Below are positions 8,211 through 15,273 of a stretch of 64,000 nucleotides of DNA, piece after piece. Each line of letters starts with the position of its first letter. Positions within the stretch are counted from its first letter, which is position 1. This DNA is from Taklimakanibacter sp050246735 (GTDB lineage: Bacteria > Pseudomonadota > Alphaproteobacteria > Rhizobiales > Aestuariivirgaceae): NCBI GenBank assembly GCA_050246735.1, contig JBFWVM010000004.1, positions 248,001 through 312,000 of the forward strand, given 5' to 3'. The notes below the pieces were generated by a model, which had not been told where the DNA came from, did not search any database, and saw nothing but the letters and a program-made list of their open reading frames with translations. The position numbers and the translations under genes were made by a program.

Positions 8211-8918
8211 TCAGACCGTCAGCGCCTCGCCGGGCTTCATGGCCGCGACCGTCTTGCCCTTCGGGCCCATGGCCTTGACGAAGGGCCGGGCATCGGGAAT
8301 TAGGAAGCCCTCGAAGGTTGCGTAGTGGCACGGTATGACCTTCTTCAACTTGAAGAAGGTCGTGCAGGCATAGGCTGCCTGGTCCGGTCCCATGGTGAAA
8401 CGGTCGCCGATGCAGATGATGCCGAGGGCCGGCTTGTAGAGATCATGGACGATCTTCATGTCGTAGGTGACGCCCGTGTCGCCCGAGACATAGAGGTTTC
8501 GTCCTCTTTCCTTCCTGGGCAGGATGACGAAGCCCGAAGGATTGCCGAGATAGGTCGGCGTCCCATCCTCGATATGAGAGGAGGAATGCCACGCATTGGT
8601 GAAGACGCAGTCGAAATCCTCGAAGGAGATGCGCCCGCCGTGATTTCCGGGCGAATAGTTGGCGACGCCCCTGGCGGCGAGATACATGGCGATCTCGAAA
8701 TTGGCGACCAACGTTGCGCCGGTGGCCTTGCAGATCTCGACGGTGTCGCCCAGGTGATCGTCATGGCCATGGGTCAGAAGAACATGGGTGGAGCCGCGCG
8801 AGGCTTCAGCGACATCGCCCTTGAACAGCGGATTTCCCGAAAGAAACGGGTCCAGCATGATGACGGCGTCGCCGGTCTCGATGCGGAAGGCCGAGTGGCC
8901 GAAATAGGTGATCTTCAT
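8211..8918 (-). CDS. UPF0173 metal-dependent hydrolase (metallo-beta-lactamase fold)
   Basis: This 235-residue protein has the metallo-beta-lactamase fold without extra domains. The metal motif is LTHGHDDHLGD with His50, His52, Asp54 and His55. Later ligands are likely in NAWHSSSH, VSGDTG and the CHYATF segment near residue 207. The start MKITYFGHSAFRIE is typical of UPF0173 (YtkL-like) proteins, whose substrate is unknown. A GGAGAAG ribosome site precedes the ATG. It is divergent from ruvX and ends 12 bases from the convergent GMC partner gene. Confidence 0.93.
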   Translation of the reverse strand: MKITYFGHSAFRIETGDAVIMLDPFLSGNPLFKGDVAEASRGSTHVLLTHGHDDHLGDTVEICKATGATLVANFEIAMYLAARGVANYSPGNHGGRISFEDFDCVFTNAWHSSSHIEDGTPTYLGNPSGFVILPRKERGRNLYVSGDTGVTYDMKIVHDLYKPALGIICIGDRFTMGPDQAAYACTTFFKLKKVIPCHYATFEGFLIPDARPFVKAMGPKGKTVAAMKPGEALTV

Positions 8919-8985
8919 CTCTGCTTCTCCTCTTCGTCTTCTATCCCCTTTTGCGCCGTTTCACCAAGTCGCGTAAGAGGGCGTC

Positions 8986-9447
8986 ATGGATTCTCCATCC
9001 TTTGCCGAGGCGATCGCCAGCCTGCCGCCGAATGCGCCCGTGATCGGTCTCGACCTCGGCAGCAAGACGATCGGCATCGCCGTCAGCGACATTACGCGCC
9101 GGATCGCCTCTCCCGTCGAAACGATCGCCAGAAGGAAATTCACCGAGGACGCGAAGCGCCTCCTTGCCATTGCCGGTGAACGGCAGGCCGGCCTTTTCGT
9201 TCTGGGCCTCCCCCTCAACATGGACGGGAGCGAGGGCCCCAGGGCGCAGTCGACCCGCGCCTTCGCCCGCAACCTCGGCAAGCTCACGCCGCTCCCCATC
9301 GTCTTCTGGGACGAAAGACTCACCACCGCCGCCGTCGAACGCATGCTGATCGATGCCGATACCAGCAGGGCCCGGCGCGCCGAGATCGTCGACAAGCTCG
9401 CCGCCGCCTACATCCTGCAGTCCGCACTCGACTCGCTTGAGCCATGA
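8986..9447 (+). CDS. ruvX: Putative pre-16S rRNA nuclease / Holliday junction resolvase homolog YqgF
   Basis: This 153-residue protein has the RNase H-like fold of YqgF. The first acidic motif is VIGLDLGSKTIGIAVSD at about 18-34, followed by LGLPLNMDGSEGPRAQ, then FWDERLTTAAVERML and the final DKLAAAYILQSALD helix with its conserved Asp. The E. coli homolog processes the 16S rRNA 5' end. It overlaps the downstream AEC permease by 4 bases, although no functional link is known. In alphaproteobacteria this gene often lies near gatCA, as here. Confidence 0.94.
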   Translation: MDSPSFAEAIASLPPNAPVIGLDLGSKTIGIAVSDITRRIASPVETIARRKFTEDAKRLLAIAGERQAGLFVLGLPLNMDGSEGPRAQSTRAFARNLGKLTPLPIVFWDERLTTAAVERMLIDADTSRARRAEIVDKLAAAYILQSALDSLEP

Positions 9448-10376
9448 CCCAGATATTCCTGGCCCTCCTGCCGGTTTTTATCGTGATCATAATCGGCGTT
9501 GTGCTGAGACTGTCGGGGCTCATCGGCGAGACGCAGTGGCCGGGCATCGACCATATCTGCTACTTCGTTCTGTTTCCCGCGATCATCTTCAAGGAGATCG
9601 CCACAGCCGATTTCTCGGACATCCCGATCTGGCGCATGGCCGCCGCCATGGTCGTGGCGCTGTGCGCCATGTTCGGCCTGCTGCTGATCCTGCGCGTGCC
9701 GATCTCGTCCGCGCTCAAGATCAACGGCCCGCAGTTCTCGAGCCTGTTCCAGGGAGCCACGCGGTGGCACACTTTCATCGCCTTCGCCATCGTGCCCGTG
9801 TTCTTCGGCAATGGCGCCCTGGCGCTCGCCGCCGTCGGCGCCGCCACCATGACGCCCGTCCTCAACGTCATCTGTGTCATCGTCATGTCGCTCTATGCGC
9901 GCCCGCAAGGCGAAGCACTGTCGGCGAGGTGGTTCGCCCTGGTCGTGCTGCGCAACCCGTTTATCCTCTCATCCGTGGGCGGCGTGCTGTTCCAGTTCTT
10001 CGGACTCTCGCTTCCCGCCATAGCCATCCAGGTCCTCGACATGATCGGACGCGGGGCCCTGGGCCTTGCCCTCCTCACCGTGGGAGCCGGTCTCCATTTC
10101 GGCGAGGCGGCGGCCAACAGGATGACGATCGGCCTCGCCACCGTGCTCAAGCTCCTGGTCCTGCCGTTTTTCATGTATCTGGCGCTTCGCTTCTTCGCCG
10201 TGGGCGGCACACCGGCCGCCGTCGCCATTATCTGCTCGGCGGTGCCCACGGGCTCGGGCGCCTATGTCCTCGCCAGGCAGATGGGCGGCGATGCGCCGCT
10301 CGTCGCCAACATCCTGACGTCGCAGGTAATCTGCGCCGCCGTGACCATCCCGTTCGTTCTCGCGCTCATCGTCTGA
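9444..10376 (+). CDS. AEC-family (auxin efflux carrier-like) permease
   Basis: This 310-residue inner-membrane protein has about ten hydrophobic segments. Family features are the opening FLALLPVFIVIIIGVVLR, the central LVVLRNPFILSSVGGV that starts the second half, and the ending SAVPTGSGAYVLARQMGGD followed by a last helix. Members export or import carboxylates such as malonate or malate; the substrate here is unknown. It is coupled to ruvX by a 4-base overlap. A GC-rich hairpin lies 53 bases after its stop. Confidence 0.9.
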   Translation: MTQIFLALLPVFIVIIIGVVLRLSGLIGETQWPGIDHICYFVLFPAIIFKEIATADFSDIPIWRMAAAMVVALCAMFGLLLILRVPISSALKINGPQFSSLFQGATRWHTFIAFAIVPVFFGNGALALAAVGAATMTPVLNVICVIVMSLYARPQGEALSARWFALVVLRNPFILSSVGGVLFQFFGLSLPAIAIQVLDMIGRGALGLALLTVGAGLHFGEAAANRMTIGLATVLKLLVLPFFMYLALRFFAVGGTPAAVAIICSAVPTGSGAYVLARQMGGDAPLVANILTSQVICAAVTIPFVLALIV

Positions 10377-10428
10377 AGGAAAGCTCCGGCGCCGACGACC
10401 GGGACCCGCTCGACCAGATCCATCGGGC

Positions 10429-10452
10429 GGGAGCGGCATTCGGGCCGCTCCC
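10429..10452. terminator. GC-rich hairpin between convergent genes
   Basis: A 9-bp perfect stem (GGGAGCGGC with GCCGCTCCC) with a 6-base loop sits between the AEC permease stop and the stop of the convergent secreted-protein gene. There is no T tract on either side, so intrinsic termination would be weak. Confidence 0.4.
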
Positions 10453-10461
10453 ACCCGGCAT

Positions 10462-10827
10462 TCAATAGAAATCGCCTATGGCATGGGCGCTGATGACGCG
10501 GCCGGAACGGGCGCTCACCTTGACGCTCCACAGCCGGTGACGTTTGACCGCCTCATAGCGGTAAACCGGGCCGCCGCAGCGTGTCGGCACCACCCGGTAG
10601 AAGCCGAAGTCGCGCACGATCCGCCGGCCCTCGCTGCAGGAAATGTAGTCATACTCCTCGTCGTCTTCGTCGTCCGGGTCATAGACCGGATATCGCGGCT
10701 CATAGGGAGGCGGATACCAGCCGCCGCCCACCCCTATGCCGATCGTGGTATCGGCGCTGGCGCCGGCAGGCTGGAACGCCAAAGCTGCAAGCACAGCCAT
10801 GCCGCCCGCGGCAAACGTCTTGTACAT
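10462..10827 (-). CDS. Small secreted protein of unknown function
   Basis: This 121-residue protein starts with a signal peptide (MYKTFAAGGMAVLAALAF, cleavage near GASA-DT). The mature part has a glycine/proline/tyrosine-rich stretch (GGGWYPPPYEPRYPVYDPD), an acidic DDEDDEEYDY tract, and a C-terminal half with two cysteines (ISCSEGRR and TRCGGPVYR) and the ending SAHAIGDFY. Similar small periplasmic proteins occur in rhizobia but I know no function. The ATG at 10827 was chosen for its GGAGG ribosome site and the signal peptide; the frame is open further upstream. Confidence 0.75.
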   Translation of the reverse strand: MYKTFAAGGMAVLAALAFQPAGASADTTIGIGVGGGWYPPPYEPRYPVYDPDDEDDEEYDYISCSEGRRIVRDFGFYRVVPTRCGGPVYRYEAVKRHRLWSVKVSARSGRVISAHAIGDFY

Positions 10828-10898
10828 GTGAACCCTCCACCAGTTCCCCCGAACCCCTGCGAGCGGCCTGAAACCACGCGGGCCGGGCCGGCCTCGCA

Positions 10899-10911
10899 GG
10901 TGAGTCTCACC
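10899..10911. promoter_or_regulatory. 13-bp palindrome in the pyrB upstream region
   Basis: The perfect palindrome GGTGAG-T-CTCACC lies in the 220-base divergent region between the secreted-protein gene and pyrB, and includes a GAGTC site of the CcrM (GANTC) type. It could be an operator for either gene. There is no direct evidence for a regulator. Confidence 0.3.
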
Positions 10912-11047
10912 AGCATTCGGGGCGGTTTTGTGATACGAGCCAGGCCCAGGAAAGGGTGCCGCCACGTCCTCCTTCCGCGGAAACTTACCCACAGCCTCGG
11001 ATTGAGGCTTGCGGCCCGTCGGATTCGCCCATAGACACTCCCTTTCG

Positions 11048-12010
11048 ATGACCTTCGCGCGCAGTTCCAAACGCCTCATCGAGAGCCAGCACCTGCTCGG
11101 CATCGAACTGCTTTCAGCCCAGGACATCGTCAAGCTTCTCGATCTCGGCGAGCGTTATGTCGAGGTGAGCCGGCAGATCGACAAACGCCAGGTCATGCTG
11201 TCGGGACGCACCCAGATCAACCTGTTCTTCGAGGCGTCGACGCGAACCCAAAGCTCTTTCGAGATCGCCGGCAAGCGTCTGGGCGCCGATGTCCTCAACA
11301 TGGCGGTCTCCACCTCGGCGATCTCCAAGGGCGAGACCGTGCTCGACACCGCCATGACGCTCAATGCCATGCATCCCGATATACTGGTCGTGCGTCATCC
11401 GTCCTCGGGCGCGGCCGAGCTCCTCGCCCAGAAAGTCTCCTGCGCGGTCGTGAATGCGGGCGACGGCCAGCATGAGCACCCGACCCAGGCCCTGCTCGAT
11501 GCCCTGACGATCCGCCGCCGCAAAGGCCGCATCGAAGGGCTGGTCGTGGCGATCTGCGGCGACGTCCTTCATTCGCGCGTGGCGCGCTCGAACATCCACC
11601 TGCTCAACAAGCTCAACGCAAGGGTGCGCCTGGTGGCGCCTTCGACGCTGCTGCCGACCGACGCGCAAGCCTTTGGCGCCGAGATCCATCGCAATATGCG
11701 CGACGGGATCGAGGGGGCGGATGTCGTGATGATGCTGCGCCTGCAGCTCGAAAGGATGAGCGGCGCCTTCGTGCCGTCGGTGCGGGAATATTACCGGTTC
11801 TACGGGCTCGACGAGGAGAAGCTCAGGCTCGCCAGGCCGGATGCGCTCGTCATGCATCCGGGCCCGATGAATCGCGGCATCGAGATCGACTCGAATGTCG
11901 CCGACGGCGTCCAGTCGGTGATCCGCGAGCAGGTCGAGATGGGCGTGGCGGTACGCATGGCGGTGCTCGATGCGCTCGCCCGCAACCTGCCGGGGGGCCA
12001 GAACGCATGA
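11048..12010 (+). CDS. pyrB: Aspartate carbamoyltransferase catalytic subunit
   Basis: This 320-residue enzyme joins carbamoyl phosphate and aspartate in pyrimidine synthesis. The phosphate-binding motif is FEASTRTQSSFE with Ser64-Thr-Arg-Thr67; HPTQALLDALTI and the late VMHPGPMNRGIEI are also diagnostic. The frame opens earlier, but the ATG at 11048 fits family N-termini (RSSKRLIESQHLLGIE). It overlaps the next gene by 4 bases. No pyrI-like regulatory subunit is present, which fits a PyrB that assembles with an inactive PyrC'. Confidence 0.97.
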   Translation: MTFARSSKRLIESQHLLGIELLSAQDIVKLLDLGERYVEVSRQIDKRQVMLSGRTQINLFFEASTRTQSSFEIAGKRLGADVLNMAVSTSAISKGETVLDTAMTLNAMHPDILVVRHPSSGAAELLAQKVSCAVVNAGDGQHEHPTQALLDALTIRRRKGRIEGLVVAICGDVLHSRVARSNIHLLNKLNARVRLVAPSTLLPTDAQAFGAEIHRNMRDGIEGADVVMMLRLQLERMSGAFVPSVREYYRFYGLDEEKLRLARPDALVMHPGPMNRGIEIDSNVADGVQSVIREQVEMGVAVRMAVLDALARNLPGGQNA

Positions 12011-13329
12011 TGGCGCCTTCAGCGAAACATTCGGCCGGGCGCAAGGCCTATCTTAACCTGCATCTCGTCGATCCGGCGCAAGGCCTTGACGAAAAAGGCG
12101 GATTGCTGATCGAGGATGGCTGGATCCTGGCCGCGGGTCCGAAAGTCACCGCACATTCGGCAGGGTCCGGCACGGCGACCTTCGACGGCAAGGGCCTGCT
12201 CCTGATACCCGGCCTCATCGATATGCGCGTCTTTACCGGCGAGCCCGGCAATGAATATCGCGAGACGCTGGCGACCGCGTCCGAGGCGGCGGCGGCCGGC
12301 GGCATCACTACCATGATCGTGATGCCCAACACCAACCCGGTCGTCGACGATGCCGCGATCGTGGACTTCATCCTGAGGCGGGCGCGCGACACCGCCATCG
12401 TGCGGGTAGCGCCCATGGCCGCGCTCACCAAGGGCCTTGGCGGCGAATTCATGACCGAGATCGGCACCTTGCAGGAAGCCGGGGCCGTCGCGGTGACCGA
12501 CGGCAACAAGGCCGTCGCCAATGCCAGGCTGTTCCGCCGGGCGCTCGCCTATGCCAAGGACTTCGACATGCTGGTCGTCCAGCACGCCGAGGAGCCGACC
12601 CTGGCCAGCGGGGTCATGAACGCGAGCGAGACGGCGAGCCGGCTCGGGCTTGCCGGCATCCCCGCGGTGTCGGAAGTGATCATGATCGAGCGCGACCTGC
12701 GCCTCGTCGAGCTGACCGGAGCCCGCTATCACGTGGCGCAGGTTTCGGCGCGCCAGTCGGTCGACGTCGTCCGCGCGGCCAAGGCGCGAGGACTTCCCGT
12801 GACCTGCGGCGTGTCGGTCAATCATCTCGTGCTCAACGAGAACGACATCGGCGCCTATCGGACCTTCTTCAAGCTGTCGCCGCCCTTGCGCGCGGAGGAC
12901 GACCGGCGGGCCCTCGTCGAGGGGGTCAGGGACGGCACGATCGACGTGATCGTCTCGAGCCATGATCCGCAGAGCGCCGACACCAAGCGCCTGCCCTTCG
13001 CCGAGGCCGAATTCGGCGCCATCGGCCTCGAGACGCTGTTCTCCGCGAGCCTCGGCCTGCATCACAACGAGGGCATTTCCCTGCCTCGCCTCATCGATGC
13101 GCTTTCCGCCCAGCCGGCGCGGATCCTCGGACTCGAGGCCGGCCGCCTGGCGCCGGGTGCTCCGGCCGATTTCGTCCTGGCCGACATCCAGACGAGTTGG
13201 ACCGTCGAAGATCATATCCTGCGCTCGCGGTCGAAGAACTCGCCCTTCGAGCACCGCACCCTCGAAGGCCGCGTGCTCGAAACGGTCGTTGCGGGACGCA
13301 CCGTCTATGCGTACGATCCCGCCCGATAG
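12007..13329 (+). CDS. pyrC: Dihydroorotase-like protein PyrC', probably non-catalytic
   Basis: This 440-residue protein has the class I dihydroorotase fold but lacks most metal ligands. Where active enzymes have HxH in DMHVHLREPG, it reads DMRVFTGEPG (Arg74 and Phe76). The later HVAHVST becomes HVAQVSA (His to Gln). The TDHAPH motif becomes SSHDPQ (Asp to Ser, final His to Gln). QHAEEP keeps one His. Pseudomonas PyrC' (PyrX) is likewise inactive and scaffolds PyrB in a dodecamer. The 4-base overlap with pyrB supports that role. If so, a separate active pyrC should exist elsewhere. The symbol names the family, not activity. Confidence 0.85.
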   Translation: MMAPSAKHSAGRKAYLNLHLVDPAQGLDEKGGLLIEDGWILAAGPKVTAHSAGSGTATFDGKGLLLIPGLIDMRVFTGEPGNEYRETLATASEAAAAGGITTMIVMPNTNPVVDDAAIVDFILRRARDTAIVRVAPMAALTKGLGGEFMTEIGTLQEAGAVAVTDGNKAVANARLFRRALAYAKDFDMLVVQHAEEPTLASGVMNASETASRLGLAGIPAVSEVIMIERDLRLVELTGARYHVAQVSARQSVDVVRAAKARGLPVTCGVSVNHLVLNENDIGAYRTFFKLSPPLRAEDDRRALVEGVRDGTIDVIVSSHDPQSADTKRLPFAEAEFGAIGLETLFSASLGLHHNEGISLPRLIDALSAQPARILGLEAGRLAPGAPADFVLADIQTSWTVEDHILRSRSKNSPFEHRTLEGRVLETVVAGRTVYAYDPAR

Positions 13330-13342
13330 GGGGGAGGATCCG

Positions 13343-13960
13343 ATGCTCGACTTCGCGGCGGTCACGCCATTGATGACGATCCTTGCCGTCGTCCTGGGCT
13401 ATCTTTCAGGATCCATTCCCTTCGGCTTGCTGTTCACCCGCTGGGCCGGGCTTGGCGATGTCCGCTCGATCGGCTCCGGCAATATCGGCGCCACCAATGT
13501 GCTGCGCACCGGCAACAGGAAGATCGCGGCCCTGACGCTCCTCGCCGATGCGGTGAAGGGAACGGTCCCGATTCTCGTCATGAGGGCGCTGGGCGGCGAG
13601 ACGGCCGGCCTCGTCGCCGGGCTCGCCGCCTTCGCCGGCCATCTCTTCCCCGTCTGGCTCGGCTTCAGGGGCGGCAAGGGTGTGGCGACCAATATCGGCA
13701 TCCTGTTCGGGCTCTATTGGCCGCTCGGTCTCATCTTCCTCGCCGTGTGGCTCGCCATCGCTTTCCTCTTCCGCATCTCTTCCCTCTCGGCCCTGACCGC
13801 CTCGGCTCTCAGCCCGCTTTGCGCCTGGCTTCTCGGCAAGCCGTCCTTCGTTCTGCCGCTGGTGATCATCGGCGCTCTCATCTGGGTCATGCATCGCGCC
13901 AACATCGCGCGCCTCGTCAAAGGCGAGGAAGCGAAGATCAAGCTCGGCTCCCATGCATGA
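13343..13960 (+). CDS. plsY: Glycerol-3-phosphate acyltransferase PlsY
   Basis: This 205-residue inner-membrane enzyme transfers an acyl group from acyl-phosphate to glycerol-3-phosphate, the first step of phospholipid synthesis. It has about five membrane segments and three conserved motifs: GYLSGSIPFG near residue 19, the GSGNIGATNVLRT motif near 50, and the FRGGKGVAT motif near 113. The ATG at 13343 has a GGGGAGGA ribosome site; the longer open frame upstream overlaps pyrC and is not coding. It overlaps dprA by 4 bases. Confidence 0.95.
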   Translation: MLDFAAVTPLMTILAVVLGYLSGSIPFGLLFTRWAGLGDVRSIGSGNIGATNVLRTGNRKIAALTLLADAVKGTVPILVMRALGGETAGLVAGLAAFAGHLFPVWLGFRGGKGVATNIGILFGLYWPLGLIFLAVWLAIAFLFRISSLSALTASALSPLCAWLLGKPSFVLPLVIIGALIWVMHRANIARLVKGEEAKIKLGSHA

Positions 13961-15063
13961 GCGGGCGCGTCCTGGCCGATGACGAGCGCCTGGATTGGCT
14001 GCGGCTGATCCGCAGCGAGAATGTCGGACCCGCCCTTTTCGACCAGCTCCTGGAGAAATTCGGCACTGCCGGCGAAGCGCTCGAGGCCCTGCCCGAGCTC
14101 TCGCGCCAGGGCGGACTCCGCCGGCCGTTCAGGATCTGCGGCCGGGCACAGGCCGAAGCCGAGATCGCCGCGGCAAATTCCGTCGGCGCGCGCTTTGTCG
14201 GCAAAAGCGAGCCCGACTATCCGGTCCTGCTGCGCCATATCGACAGTGCACCGCCATTGATCTGCCTCAAGGGAAGGAGCGACCTGGCGCGGCGCGAGGC
14301 CATCGCCATCGTCGGCTCGCGCAATGCCTCGGCCAATGGCAGGCGGCTTGCCCGGATGTTCGCTTCCGAGCTTGCCGAGGCGGGCTATGCGATCGTTTCG
14401 GGCCTGGCGCGCGGCATCGACACCGCCGCTCACGAAGCGGCGCTCCCGCGGGGCACCGTGGCCGTCATCGCCAACGGGATCGACGTCGTCTACCCGCCCG
14501 AGAATGCGGGCTTGCAGGACGCGGTCGGGCAGGATGGGCTCCTGATATCGGAAATGCCGCCAGGCGCGGCCCCGCGGGAGACGTCTTTTCCGCGCCGCAA
14601 CCGCATCATTTCCGGCATGAGCCGGGCCGTGATCATCGTCGAGGCGGCCCTGCGCTCGGGTTCGCTCATCACAGCGCGTCTCGCCAACGAACAGGGCCGC
14701 GAGGTGTTCGCCGTGCCGGGCTCGCCCTTCGATCCGCGGGCCGTGGGCACGAACCGCCTCATCAGCGACGGCGCCCATCTGCTGACCCGCAGCCGGGAGG
14801 TGCTCGATGCGCTTCTCCCTCTCAAGGAGCAGCACGCGCCGCAACCTCCGGAAACGTCATTCATAAGGACGCCGGCGGCGATGGAGATCGACCCGCCCGT
14901 GCGCCAGGCCGTCCTGGCCCTGCTCGGCCCGGCCCCCACCGACATCGACGACATCATCCGCGAAAGCGGCGTGCCCGCGCAGATGGTCCTGGGGATGCTC
15001 CTGGAACTGGAGCTCGCCGGCAGGCTTGTCCGGCATGGGCGCCAGCTCGTCTCTCTCGTCTGA
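13957..15063 (+). CDS. dprA: DNA processing protein DprA (Smf)
   Basis: This 368-residue protein loads RecA on incoming single-stranded DNA during transformation. An N-terminal SAM-like region is followed by the Rossmann-like DprA core with GSRNASANGRRLA, IVSGLARGIDTAAHEAAL, FPRRNRIISGMS and the GSLITARLA motif, then a C-terminal winged-helix domain (about 305-368). It starts in the plsY stop (ATGA) and is followed by 210 bases before topA. Presence of dprA does not by itself show that the cell is competent. Confidence 0.96.
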   Translation: MSGRVLADDERLDWLRLIRSENVGPALFDQLLEKFGTAGEALEALPELSRQGGLRRPFRICGRAQAEAEIAAANSVGARFVGKSEPDYPVLLRHIDSAPPLICLKGRSDLARREAIAIVGSRNASANGRRLARMFASELAEAGYAIVSGLARGIDTAAHEAALPRGTVAVIANGIDVVYPPENAGLQDAVGQDGLLISEMPPGAAPRETSFPRRNRIISGMSRAVIIVEAALRSGSLITARLANEQGREVFAVPGSPFDPRAVGTNRLISDGAHLLTRSREVLDALLPLKEQHAPQPPETSFIRTPAAMEIDPPVRQAVLALLGPAPTDIDDIIRESGVPAQMVLGMLLELELAGRLVRHGRQLVSLV

Positions 15064-15273
15064 TGTCCGGAACATCGGGGAAACTCCGGGCACGAACACA
15101 AGATCTTGATTTGTGGCGCCAGCCACATGCCAGGTGAATGTTACTTATAGTTGCATATTGATCGCTTAAGGTGTGATTCAAGGTAAGTTTTGGACGCCCT
15201 GCTTCCTTGAGCGACTTGCGAGCCCGAATTGATCCCTATATGAGGCCCGTCCTAGTTTCAGAACCCGAGATAA

